A program made the position numbers and the translations under genes. Shown one piece after another: positions 56,122-64,000 of a stretch of DNA of 64,000 nt. The notes beneath the pieces are model-generated. The model saw only the letters and a list, made by a program, of their open reading frames with translations. It had not been told where the DNA came from and ran no database searches. Source of the stretch: Bacillus pumilus (GTDB taxonomy: Bacteria > Bacillota > Bacilli > Bacillales > Bacillaceae); contig NZ_LT906438.1 of NCBI RefSeq assembly GCF_900186955.1, positions 1,488,001 through 1,552,000 of the forward strand. Direction: 5' to 3'. Position 1 is the stretch's first letter; each line of letters starts with the position of its first letter.

Positions 56122-56784
56122 ATGAAATTTAGAAGTGTGTTTGATATTATTGGACCCGTCATGATTGGTCCATCAAGTTCGCACACAGCGGGTGCGGCTC
56201 GAATAGGAAGAGTGGCTCGCAGCTTATTTGGAAGAGAACCGAAGCGAATTGTCGTTTCATTTTATGGCTCTTTTAAAGATACGTATAAAGGACATGGTAC
56301 AGATGTCGCCATGATCGGCGGCGTTCTTGACTTTGATACATTTGATGAACGCATCAAAACAGCGATCGATATTGCAAAAAGCAAAGGGATCGACATTGAA
56401 TTTAAAGAAGAAGATGCGGTACCAGCGCATCCGAATACAGCAAAAGTAGAGATATCAGATGCGAACGGAAGCCTTGAATTAATCGGGATTTCCATCGGCG
56501 GTGGTAAAATCGAAATTACTGAACTGAATGGCTTTGAGCTCAGACTTTCAGGAAATCATCCTGCCATTCTTGTGGTTCATAACGATCGCTACGGCACGAT
56601 TGCGGCAGTCGCCAACGTGTTAGCGAAATTCGCCATCAACATCGGTCATATGGAAGTGGCGCGTAAAGATGTCGGGCAAGAGGCTCTGATGACCATCGAA
56701 GTGGATCAAAATATTGACCCAGCTGCCTTATCAGAACTTGAAACACTGCCAAACATTATTCAAGTCACACAAATTGCAGAGTAA
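56122..56784 (+). CDS. sdaAB: L-serine ammonia-lyase, beta subunit
   Basis: 220 aa. With the alpha subunit it deaminates L-serine to pyruvate using a [4Fe-4S] cluster. SVFDIIGPVMIGPSSSHTAGAARIG is the SDH-beta start; a C-terminal ACT domain (about 148-220) begins near AILVVHNDRYGTIAAVANVL. ATG 56122 with AGAGGGG is chosen; an ATG 78 bases upstream lacks homology. Confidence 0.95.
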   Translation: MKFRSVFDIIGPVMIGPSSSHTAGAARIGRVARSLFGREPKRIVVSFYGSFKDTYKGHGTDVAMIGGVLDFDTFDERIKTAIDIAKSKGIDIEFKEEDAVPAHPNTAKVEISDANGSLELIGISIGGGKIEITELNGFELRLSGNHPAILVVHNDRYGTIAAVANVLAKFAINIGHMEVARKDVGQEALMTIEVDQNIDPAALSELETLPNIIQVTQIAE

Positions 56785-56801
56785 CAACAAGGAGGTTATG
56801 A

Positions 56802-57707
56802 ATGATGTTTAAAAACGTCAAAGAACTCGTGCAGCTAACAGAAGAACGGAATACCTCCATTTCAGAAATCATGATTACGCAAGAAATGGAAGTAACAGGG
56901 AAATCACGTGAAGATATTTTCTCCCAGATGTACCGCAACCTAGAAGTGATGGAACAAGCCGTAGAAAACGGGCTAAAAGGTGTGAAATCATTATCCGGTT
57001 TAACAGGCGGAGATGCGGTCAAACTTCAAGCGTATATCGCATCAGGCAAAACATTGTCTGGTCATACGATATTAGATGCTGTTAGTAAGGCAGTGGCAAC
57101 AAATGAAGTCAATGCCGCAATGGGGACGATCTGTGCAACGCCTACAGCAGGCTCAGCAGGTGTTGTGCCAGGTACGTTATTTGCAGTAAAACAAACATTA
57201 AAGCCAACAAAGGAACAAATGGTCAGATTCCTATTCACTTCTGGCGCATTTGGTTTTGTTGTGGCCAATAATGCGAGCATCTCTGGTGCAGCAGGCGGCT
57301 GTCAGGCTGAGGTAGGCTCAGCATCAGGGATGGCGGCAGCAGCCATTGTCGAAATGGCAGGCGGTACACCTCAGCAATCTGCTGAAGCAATGGCGATTAC
57401 ACTGAAAAATATGCTTGGACTTGTTTGTGACCCAGTAGCTGGACTTGTTGAGGTACCGTGCGTAAAACGAAACGCCATGGGTGCATCAAATGCGATGATC
57501 GCAGCAGATATGGCACTTGCCGGCATCACAAGCCGTATCCCATGTGATGAAGTCATTGATGCGATGTATAAAATCGGTCAAACCATGCCAACGGCACTTC
57601 GCGAAACAGCACAAGGCGGACTTGCTGCGACACCGACAGCAAGAGAGCTTGAAAAGAAGATTTTCGGAGGTGTGACCCCATCTCGTGATACAGAAACTGC
57701 AAGATAA
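56802..57707 (+). CDS. sdaAA: L-serine ammonia-lyase, alpha subunit
   Basis: 301 aa. Carries the Fe-S cluster; GGCQAEVGSASGMAAA and GLVCDPVAGLVEVPC hold likely ligand cysteines. NAAMGTICATPTAGSAGVVPG is the family hallmark. RBS AAGGAGG is 6 bases from ATG 56802 and 9 from ATG 56805; the second gives the shorter MFKN start. It overlaps recG by 23 bases. Confidence 0.95.
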   Translation: MMFKNVKELVQLTEERNTSISEIMITQEMEVTGKSREDIFSQMYRNLEVMEQAVENGLKGVKSLSGLTGGDAVKLQAYIASGKTLSGHTILDAVSKAVATNEVNAAMGTICATPTAGSAGVVPGTLFAVKQTLKPTKEQMVRFLFTSGAFGFVVANNASISGAAGGCQAEVGSASGMAAAAIVEMAGGTPQQSAEAMAITLKNMLGLVCDPVAGLVEVPCVKRNAMGASNAMIAADMALAGITSRIPCDEVIDAMYKIGQTMPTALRETAQGGLAATPTARELEKKIFGGVTPSRDTETAR

Positions 57708-59733
57708 TGTCTCAGTCCTTAAGGGGATTGGAGAAGAAACCGAAAAAACACTCAATGAACTTGGAATTCACACAGTAGCCGATTTACTTGGCTACTTTCC
57801 TTATCGATATGACGACTATGAGCTTCGTAACTTAGAAGAAGTAAAGCATGACGAACGTGTCACAGTTGAAGGAAAAGTGCACAGTGAGCCCGTCCTCACC
57901 TATTATGGAAAAAAACGAAGCAGGCTGACATTCAGGCTGCTTGTCGGGCGTTTTCTCATCACAGCAATTTGCTTCAATCGTCCTTATTTAAAACGAAGCC
58001 TTGTGTTAGGTGATACGGTATCCGTCACTGGCAAATGGGATAAAAACCGTCAATCGATCATGGTGCAGGAATTTAAAAAAGGGACGCACGAGCAAGATGG
58101 CAGTATAGAGCCTGTTTATTCAGTAAAAGAAAATGTAACCGTGAAAATGATGAGGCGTTTTGTCAAACAAGCCTTGTCACTTTATGTAGATAAAGCTGAA
58201 GATCCACTGCCAAAGCAGCTTGTCTCTACCTATAAACTCATGTCCTATCAGGAAGCATTAAAAACCATTCACCTGCCAGAAACAAGAGACTCGCTCAAGC
58301 AAGCAAGACGCCGCTTTGTGTACGAGGAATTTCTTATTTTCCAGCTGAAGATGCAGGCCATCAGAAAGAAAGAACGAGAAAAAACATCGGGCATCCAGCA
58401 TCCGTTTTCTAAAGACGCTGTTTTTGAGTTTGTTCACAGTCTGCCATTTCCGCTGACAAAGGCACAATCAAGAGTGCTTGATGAAATTATGTCTGATATG
58501 GCGTCCCCGTACCGGATGAACCGTCTGCTGCAAGGGGATGTAGGTTCAGGGAAAACTGCTGTTGCAGCTATTGCACTATATGCCGCTCATTTATCCGGCT
58601 ATCAAGGTGCATTAATGGTTCCAACAGAGATTTTGGCAGAGCAGCATGCAGATTCCCTTTATCAGCTGTTTGAAAAATGGGGACTAAATATCGCTCTACT
58701 AACAAGCTCTGTGAAAGGAAAGCGCCGCAGAGAATTGCTAGAACGTCTAAAAGAGGGCGAGATTGATATATTAGTCGGAACGCATGCGCTCATCCAAGAC
58801 GAAGTCGAATTTCAGCAGCTCGGTCTTGTGATCACAGATGAGCAGCACCGGTTTGGCGTCGAGCAAAGGAAAAAACTAAGAAGTAAAGGGCAGGACCCAG
58901 ATGTCTTATTCATGACTGCCACACCTATTCCGCGCACACTTGCGATCACTGTTTTTGGAGAAATGGACGTTTCCGTCATTGATGAATTACCAGCCGGCAG
59001 AAAACAGATCGAAACGTATTGGGTCAAGCATGACATGCTTGATAGGATTCTTGCATTTGTAGATAAAGAGCTAAAAAAAGGAAGACAGGCATATATTATT
59101 TGTCCACTCATAGAAGAATCGGACAAGCTGGATGTCCAAAATGCGATTGATGTCCACAGCATGCTGACAGAGGCATACCGCGGTAAGTGGTCGATCGGCT
59201 TAATGCACGGGAAACTGGCGAGTGATGAAAAAGATCAGGTGATGAGAGACTTTACAGCAAATGAAGTACAAATCCTCGTTTCAACCACAGTCGTTGAAGT
59301 GGGTGTCAACGTGCCGAATGCGACCATCATGGTCATTTACGATGCAGACCGCTTCGGACTGTCTCAGCTTCATCAGCTCAGAGGCCGGGTTGGACGCGGA
59401 GAGCATCAATCATTTTGTGTTTTAATGGCGGATCCAAAATCGGAAACCGGGAAAGAGCGGATGAGGATTATGTCCGAAACAACCGACGGCTTTGAGCTGT
59501 CTGAAAAGGACTTAGAGCTAAGAGGACCCGGTGATTTCTTCGGTAAAAAACAAAGCGGAATGCCTGAATTTAAAGTAGCCGATATGGTTCATGACTACAG
59601 AGCACTGGAAACCGCTAGAAAAGATGCGGCAGAACTTGTGCAGTCAGATGCATTTTGGACAGATTCCGAATACAAAGAACTTCGGCAAACACTTGTAGAC
59701 AGCGGGGTGCTGGGCGGAGATAAATTAAGCTGA
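57685..59733 (+). CDS. recG: ATP-dependent DNA helicase RecG
   Basis: 682 aa helicase that regresses stalled forks. N-terminal wedge/OB domain (YFPYRYDDYELRNLEEVKHD), Walker A QGDVGSGKTAVAA, DEQH box ITDEQHRFGVEQR, motif VI HQLRGRVGRG. The GTG start at 57685 lies inside sdaAA; the GGAGG at 57666-57670 is about 14 bases upstream, so the start is a little uncertain. Confidence 0.96.
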   Translation: MIQKLQDNVSVLKGIGEETEKTLNELGIHTVADLLGYFPYRYDDYELRNLEEVKHDERVTVEGKVHSEPVLTYYGKKRSRLTFRLLVGRFLITAICFNRPYLKRSLVLGDTVSVTGKWDKNRQSIMVQEFKKGTHEQDGSIEPVYSVKENVTVKMMRRFVKQALSLYVDKAEDPLPKQLVSTYKLMSYQEALKTIHLPETRDSLKQARRRFVYEEFLIFQLKMQAIRKKEREKTSGIQHPFSKDAVFEFVHSLPFPLTKAQSRVLDEIMSDMASPYRMNRLLQGDVGSGKTAVAAIALYAAHLSGYQGALMVPTEILAEQHADSLYQLFEKWGLNIALLTSSVKGKRRRELLERLKEGEIDILVGTHALIQDEVEFQQLGLVITDEQHRFGVEQRKKLRSKGQDPDVLFMTATPIPRTLAITVFGEMDVSVIDELPAGRKQIETYWVKHDMLDRILAFVDKELKKGRQAYIICPLIEESDKLDVQNAIDVHSMLTEAYRGKWSIGLMHGKLASDEKDQVMRDFTANEVQILVSTTVVEVGVNVPNATIMVIYDADRFGLSQLHQLRGRVGRGEHQSFCVLMADPKSETGKERMRIMSETTDGFELSEKDLELRGPGDFFGKKQSGMPEFKVADMVHDYRALETARKDAAELVQSDAFWTDSEYKELRQTLVDSGVLGGDKLS

Positions 59734-59774
59734 TCAAGCGCTGGAGGAATTTTCTTGTCTTTTTGAAACAAGGA

Positions 59775-59826
59775 TTGATTTATCATCTATGAGATTATAT
59801 ACTACTATTAGTACCTAGTCATAAAT
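59775..59826 (+). promoter_or_regulatory. fapR promoter and FapR operator
   Basis: TTGATT (59775-59780), 17-base spacer, TATACT (59798-59803), followed by ATTAGTACCTAGTCATAAAT (59807-59826), which matches the known FapR operator ATTAGTACCTAGTCTTAATT at 17 of 20 positions. Malonyl-CoA releases FapR, so the site autoregulates fapR and the following lipid genes. Confidence 0.93.
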
Positions 59827-59845
59827 GTACGGATGGTGTCTGCAT

Positions 59846-60412
59846 ATGAAACTAAATAAAAAAGAACGTCAAAAGCTTCTCCAGCAAACGATCAGCTCGA
59901 CTCCGTTCATTACTGATGAAGAATTGGCAAGTAAATTCGGTGTAAGCATTCAAACGGTTCGTCTTGATCGTTTGGAACTGTCAATTCCTGAATTACGCGA
60001 AAGAATTAAGCATGTGGCCGAAAAGACATTAGAGGATGAAGTGAAGTCACTTCCGCTGGATGAAGTGATTGGAGAAATGATTGATGTAGAGCTTGATGAC
60101 CAAGCCATTTCCATTTTAGAAGTGAGAAAAGAGCATGTATTTAGCCGAAACCAAATTGCCAGGGGACATCATCTCTTCGCCCAGGCAAATTCGCTTGCAG
60201 TAGCGGTCATTGACGATGAACTGGCTTTAACAGCAAAAGCGAATATTAAATTTACAAGGCAGGTTAAACAAGGCGAACGAGTTGTCTCAAAAGCCAAAGT
60301 AGCCTCGCATGATAAAGAAAAAGGCAGAACTGTAGTTGAAGTAAACAGCTATGTCGGTGAGGAAGTTGTCTTCTCAGGTGACTTCGTCATGTATCGCTCA
60401 AAACAAAAGTAA
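59846..60412 (+). CDS. fapR: Fatty acid and phospholipid biosynthesis regulator FapR
   Basis: 188 aa repressor that senses malonyl-CoA. N-terminal HTH (about 18-50, [21 protein letters not shown]) and a C-terminal hot-dog effector domain ([20 protein letters not shown]). ATG 59846 gives the B. subtilis length; the ribosome site (GGATGGTG) is weak. Its operator overlaps the leader. An upstream ATG (59825) would place translation inside the operator. Confidence 0.96.
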   Translation: MKLNKKERQKLLQQTISSTPFITDEELASKFGVSIQTVRLDRLELSIPELRERIKHVAEKTLEDEVKSLPLDEVIGEMIDVELDDQAISILEVRKEHVFSRNQIARGHHLFAQANSLAVAVIDDELALTAKANIKFTRQVKQGERVVSKAKVASHDKEKGRTVVEVNSYVGEEVVFSGDFVMYRSKQK

Positions 60413-60427
60413 AAGGTGGCACGTAAT

Positions 60428-61426
60428 ATGAGAATTGCAGTCGATGCAATGGGGGGAGACCATGCCCCTAAAGCCATTATTGACGGTGTGCAAAAAAGCT
60501 TAACGGCATTTTCAGATATCGAGATTACACTTGTCGGCGATGAAAATAAAATCAAACCATACATAACAAATAACGAGCGCATCACGATTTTAGATGCAAA
60601 AGAAGTCATTGAACCGACAGATGAACCAGTGCGTGCAGTTAGACGTAAAAAGGATTCATCTATGGTGAAAATGGCGCAAGAAGTATCCGAAGGACGAGCA
60701 GATGCTTGTATTTCAGCAGGAAACACTGGCGCACTCATGACAGCAGGACTGTTTATCGTAGGAAGAATTGATGGCATCGATAGACCGGCACTTGCTCCAA
60801 CACTGCCAACACTTGATGGCAGTGGGTTTTTATTACTAGATGTCGGCGCAAACGTTGATGCCAAACCAGAACACCTTGTGCAATATGCGATGATGGGTTC
60901 AATCTACGCAGAGCGTGTTTTTCCAAAGAGCAATCCGCGTGTAGGATTGTTAAATGTAGGAACAGAAGATAAAAAAGGCAACGATCTCACAAAAAAAACC
61001 TTTGAATTATTGAAAGCATCAAATTTGAATTTCGTAGGAAATGTGGAGTCTCGTGATTTACTAGAAGGTGTAGCTGATGTCGTTGTCACAGATGGTTTCA
61101 CAGGAAATATCGCCCTGAAAACGATTGAAGGCACAGCTCTTTCTGTCTTTAAAATGCTGAAAGAAACATTAACATCCAGCTTCACAGCAAAAATAGCGGC
61201 TGGCATGATGAAGCCGAAATTGATGCAGATGAAGTCTAAAATGGATTACTCCGAATATGGCGGTGCCGCTTTATTTGGTTTAAAGGCACCTGTCATTAAA
61301 GCGCACGGTTCCTCTGATGAAAACGCCATTTTTCATGCCATTCGTCAGGCACGTGATATCGTAGAAAAAGACGTTTCAGCCATCATTCATCAAGAGGTCC
61401 AAAAAGAAACCACGAACGAGTCTTAA
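60428..61426 (+). CDS. plsX: Phosphate acyltransferase PlsX
   Basis: 332 aa. Converts acyl-ACP to acyl phosphate, the donor for PlsY. Starts [18 protein letters not shown] and has [19 protein letters not shown] and [17 protein letters not shown] 60428 is 9 bases from AAAGGTGG; a GTG 12 bases before lies inside that site. It follows fapR by 15 bases, within the FapR-controlled operon. Confidence 0.96.
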   Translation: MRIAVDAMGGDHAPKAIIDGVQKSLTAFSDIEITLVGDENKIKPYITNNERITILDAKEVIEPTDEPVRAVRRKKDSSMVKMAQEVSEGRADACISAGNTGALMTAGLFIVGRIDGIDRPALAPTLPTLDGSGFLLLDVGANVDAKPEHLVQYAMMGSIYAERVFPKSNPRVGLLNVGTEDKKGNDLTKKTFELLKASNLNFVGNVESRDLLEGVADVVVTDGFTGNIALKTIEGTALSVFKMLKETLTSSFTAKIAAGMMKPKLMQMKSKMDYSEYGGAALFGLKAPVIKAHGSSDENAIFHAIRQARDIVEKDVSAIIHQEVQKETTNES

Positions 61427-61441
61427 TGGAGGTATAGCAGC

Positions 61442-62386
61442 ATGACTAAAATTGCATTTTTATTCCCTGGCCAAGGCTCTCAAAAAATTGGCATGGGAAA
61501 AGATTTATTTGACCAAGAAGAAGTATCTAAAGCTGTATTTGAAGAAGCAGACAAGACCCTCGGTTTTGACTTATCTTCAATGATTTTTGAAGGAGATGCA
61601 GAAGAGCTGACGCTCACTTATAACGCGCAGCCAGCTCTTTTAACGACAAGTATCGCCATCTTAAAGAAATTTGAAGAGAGCGGAATCAAAGCAGATTACG
61701 CAGCAGGACATAGCCTTGGTGAATATACGGCCCTCGTTGCGGCAGGCGCACTTTCGTTTCAAGATGCTGTCTATGCAGTGAGAAAACGCGGCGAATTAAT
61801 GAACGAAGCTGTTCCGGCAGGAGAAGGCGCTATGGCAGCGATCCTTGGCTTAGATCAAGCTGCGCTTTTAGAAGTGACAAAAGAAGTGACAGAGAGTGGT
61901 CATCTTGTAGAACTCGCTAACTTAAACTGTCCTGGTCAAATCGTGATCTCTGGTACAGCAAAAGGGGTCGAACTCGCTTCAGAGAAAGCGAAAGAAAAAG
62001 GCGCAAAACGTGCGATTGCCCTTGAAGTGAGTGGACCTTTCCATTCTGCCTTAATGAAACCAGCCGCTGAAAAATTCACAGATGTTCTGTCAAAGCTAAA
62101 CATTACAGATGCCAAAACACCAGTGATCTCAAATGTCACAGCAGACATCGTTACATCTCGTGATGCTATTGAAACAAAGCTCATTGAACAATTGTATTCT
62201 CCTGTTCGATTTGAAGAAAGTGTAGAACGTCTGATTGATTTAGGCGTGACAACGTTTATTGAAATTGGCCCAGGCAAAGTGCTTTCAGGTCTTGTGAAAA
62301 AGGTCAATCGCCGCCTGACAACTATTTCAGTTTCAGATCAGGAAACAATTGAAGCAGCCATTGAAACATTGAAGGAGGATTCTTGA
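61442..62386 (+). CDS. fabD: Malonyl-CoA:ACP transacylase
   Basis: 314 aa. Loads malonyl groups on [16 protein letters not shown] at the start, active Ser91 in [10 protein letters not shown], and active-site His in [19 protein letters not shown]. Its TGA overlaps the fabG ATG (TGATG). Confidence 0.97.
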   Translation: MTKIAFLFPGQGSQKIGMGKDLFDQEEVSKAVFEEADKTLGFDLSSMIFEGDAEELTLTYNAQPALLTTSIAILKKFEESGIKADYAAGHSLGEYTALVAAGALSFQDAVYAVRKRGELMNEAVPAGEGAMAAILGLDQAALLEVTKEVTESGHLVELANLNCPGQIVISGTAKGVELASEKAKEKGAKRAIALEVSGPFHSALMKPAAEKFTDVLSKLNITDAKTPVISNVTADIVTSRDAIETKLIEQLYSPVRFEESVERLIDLGVTTFIEIGPGKVLSGLVKKVNRRLTTISVSDQETIEAAIETLKEDS

Positions 62387-63129
62387 TGCTTACAAATAAA
62401 ACAGCCGTTGTAACAGGTGCATCACGCGGGATTGGCCGTTCTATTGCGATCGATTTAGCAAAGAATGGTGCAAATGTTGTCGTCAACTATTCTGGAAACG
62501 AAGCAAAAGCAAATGAAGTCGTAGACGAAATCAAAGCACTTGGCCAGCAGGCATTTGCCGTTAAAGCTGATGTTTCAAATGCTGAAGAAGTACAATCGCT
62601 CATGAAACAAGCGATTGACACATTTGGCTCAATTGACATTCTTGTCAATAATGCAGGGATCACAAAGGATAACCTGCTCATGAGAATGAAAGAAAATGAA
62701 TGGGATGACGTCATTAACATAAACTTAAAAGGTGTCTTTAACTGTACAAAAGCCGTGACACGTCAAATGATGAAACAGCGCAGCGGAAGAATCATCAACT
62801 TGGCTTCAGTAGTTGGCGTATGTGGAAATCCTGGACAAGCAAACTATGTTGCAGCAAAAGCTGGTGTCATCGGATTAACGAAAACAACAGCAAAAGAGCT
62901 GGCAACTCGTCATATTACAGTCAATGCAGTAGCACCAGGCTTTATTTCTACAGATATGACAGACAAGCTTGATGAGAATGTACAAACTGAAATGCTTAAG
63001 CAGATCCCGCTTGCACGCTTTGGTGCACCTGAAGATATTAGCAACGTTGTTGTCTTTTTAGCTTCAGAAGGAGCAGGTTATATTACAGGCCAAACCATCC
63101 AAGTAGATGGCGGAATGGTCATGTCCTAA
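62386..63129 (+). CDS. fabG: 3-oxoacyl-ACP reductase
   Basis: 247 aa NADPH-dependent short-chain dehydrogenase of fatty acid elongation. TGASRGIG (10-17), NNAG (88-91), and the triad Ser141, Tyr154, Lys158 (YVAAK). ATG 62386 with AAGGAGG; TTG 62383 is not needed. It is the last gene before the acpP promoter. Confidence 0.97.
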   Translation: MLTNKTAVVTGASRGIGRSIAIDLAKNGANVVVNYSGNEAKANEVVDEIKALGQQAFAVKADVSNAEEVQSLMKQAIDTFGSIDILVNNAGITKDNLLMRMKENEWDDVININLKGVFNCTKAVTRQMMKQRSGRIINLASVVGVCGNPGQANYVAAKAGVIGLTKTTAKELATRHITVNAVAPGFISTDMTDKLDENVQTEMLKQIPLARFGAPEDISNVVVFLASEGAGYITGQTIQVDGGMVMS

Positions 63130-63158
63130 GAAATATCAAAATTTCATTAGGTTTTCTC

Positions 63159-63187
63159 TAGTTTTTTAAAAACGAATCAACTATAAT
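63159..63187 (+). promoter_or_regulatory. Candidate promoter of acpP
   Basis: TATAAT at 63182-63187 with no good -35 (TAGTTT-like sequence about 17 bases upstream). Read-through from fabG is also possible, as there is no terminator between them. Confidence 0.5.
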
Positions 63188-63210
63188 ACTTTGAGGGGAG
63201 GTGAAAGGCA

Positions 63211-63444
63211 ATGGCAGACGTATTAGAGCGTGTATCAAAAATTATTGTAGACCGCCTTGGCGTTGATGAGGCTGACGTGAAAATGGAAGCTTCATTTAAA
63301 GAAGATTTAGGCGCTGATTCCCTTGATGTAGTTGAGCTAGTTATGGAACTTGAAGATGAGTTCGATATGGAAATTTCTGACGAAGATGCTGAAAAAATTG
63401 CAACAGTCGGTGACGCTGTGAACTACATAAATAGCCAGCAATAA
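63211..63444 (+). CDS. acpP: Acyl carrier protein
   Basis: 77 aa acidic four-helix protein. Ser37 in [16 protein letters not shown] takes the 4'-phosphopantetheine arm. Carries acyl chains for the fab enzymes and PlsX encoded upstream. RBS GGGGAGGTG gives strong translation, fitting an abundant protein. Confidence 0.98.
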   Translation: MADVLERVSKIIVDRLGVDEADVKMEASFKEDLGADSLDVVELVMELEDEFDMEISDEDAEKIATVGDAVNYINSQQ

Positions 63445-63451
63445 GCGTAAC

Positions 63452-63483
63452 AAAGTCCCGTCTGTTTTCATGACGGGACTTTC
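63452..63483 (+). terminator. Terminator of acpP
   Basis: AAAGTCCCGTC / GACGGGACTTT with a 9-base loop; the T stretch after it is short (TTTC). Confidence 0.8.
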
Positions 63484-63558
63484 AAAATTTATGTTAGTTT
63501 CAACATATTCAGCTGATCAATTGTCAGCCTTTTTCAGATGCTAAGGAGCAATGTTTCC

Positions 63559-63588
63559 TTGCATGTAGAAAGAGAGACTCCATATAAT
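63559..63588 (+). promoter_or_regulatory. Promoter of rncS
   Basis: TTGCAT (63559-63564), 18-base spacer, TATAAT (63583-63588). A small hairpin AGGC / GCCT (63601-63613) lies in the leader. Confidence 0.7.
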
Positions 63589-63628
63589 CAGTATCCTTAA
63601 AGGCGATTAAGCCTACCTGGAGGTTGCT

Positions 63629-64000
63629 ATGCCAAAACAATATAAAGACAAACAGAAACAGAGCAAAAAACTAGAGCAATTTAGAGAATTCCAGCAGCGT
63701 ATTTCTGTACACTTTCAAAATGAAAAACTTCTATATCAAGCCTTTACGCATTCCTCTTATGTGAATGAACACCGGAAAAAGCCATACGAAGATAATGAAA
63801 GACTTGAATTTCTAGGAGATGCTGTTTTAGAATTGACCATCTCTCAATTCTTATTTGCGAAATACCCTGCGATGAGCGAGGGAGATTTAACAAAACTAAG
63901 AGCAGCGATCGTATGTGAACCGTCACTTGTGTCTCTGGCACATGAGCTGTCCTTCGGAGACCTTGTTCTTTTAGGAAAAGGCGAAGAAATGACAGGCGGG
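63629..64000 (+). CDS. rncS: Ribonuclease III, 3' end cut by window
   Basis: First 124 codons of RNase III, open to the window edge. The signature [13 protein letters not shown] (about residues 60-72) holds the Mg-binding Glu and Asp; the dsRNA-binding domain is outside the window. Cleaves double-stranded rRNA precursors and antisense duplexes. ATG 63629 with TGGAGG upstream. In B. subtilis smc follows. Confidence 0.95.
   Translation, partial: MPKQYKDKQKQSKKLEQFREFQQRISVHFQNEKLLYQAFTHSSYVNEHRKKPYEDNERLEFLGDAVLELTISQFLFAKYPAMSEGDLTKLRAAIVCEPSLVSLAHELSFGDLVLLGKGEEMTGG

Noticed and set aside
60349..60864. 171-codon minus-strand frame across fapR and plsX
   Set aside because: Ser/Ala-rich antisense shadow of two conserved genes.

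Overview
The window is an ordinary-looking core-chromosome segment of a Bacillus of the B. subtilis / B. pumilus kind. Gene order runs sigG ... ylm cluster ... divIVA ... ileS ... lspA ... pyr operon ... cys operon ... rqcH ... priA-fmt-prkC ... fakA ... recG ... fapR-plsX-fabD-fabG-acpP ... rncS. This is the known B. subtilis order, and protein lengths match that species closely (IleS 921 aa, DivIVA 164, CysH 233, FapR 188, SpoVM 26). Sporulation genes (sigG, spoVM, ylyA) mark an endospore former. I judge a B. pumilus-group species most likely, but this rests on recall of gene order and not on a search. Nearly all genes are on the + strand; rqcH and rpmB are on the - strand.

Region by region. 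1-614: 3' part of sigG. 641-5632: a self-contained alditol-type PTS cassette between sigG and ylmA. It holds a SorC-family regulator, a predicted NAD-dependent dehydrogenase with a C-terminal SAF domain, GutM and the glucitol-family enzymes IIC, IIBC and IIA, with its own promoters, terminators and a set of repeated 12-bp operator-like sites. It is the only accessory-looking block and the best candidate here for undescribed biology. 5716-10686: ylmA, ylmC (ylmB is absent), ylmD, ylmE, sepF, ylmG, ylmH, divIVA, for cell division and associated functions. 10697-13807: Ile T-box leader and ileS. 13968-15815: ylyA, lspA, ylyB. 15812-27646: the pyrimidine operon pyrR-P-B-C-AA-AB-K-D-F-E with three PyrR attenuators. 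27816-33919: a SAM riboswitch, a small YezD-like ORF and the sulfate assimilation / siroheme operon cysH-cysP-sat-cysC-sumT-sirB-sirC.

33950-44375: rqcH (-), the Ca2+ ATPase gene yloB, yloC, remA, gmk, rpoZ, coaBC, priA. 44391-53239: def, fmt, rsmB, rlmN, prpC, prkC, rsgA, rpe, thiN, linking translation initiation, RNA modification and Ser/Thr signalling. 53311-57707: spoVM, rpmB (-), yloU, fakA, sdaAB, sdaAA. 57685-64000: recG, then the FapR-controlled lipid genes fapR-plsX-fabD-fabG, acpP, and the first 124 codons of rncS, cut by the window edge.

Regulation is unusually legible: a T-box, three PyrR attenuators, an S-box, a FapR operator overlapping the fapR leader, and the operator array of the PTS cassette. 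Many starts were moved from the longest possible ORF to the codon with a correctly spaced Shine-Dalgarno; these decisions are noted per gene. No rRNA, tRNA, CRISPR array, insertion sequence or prophage was seen.
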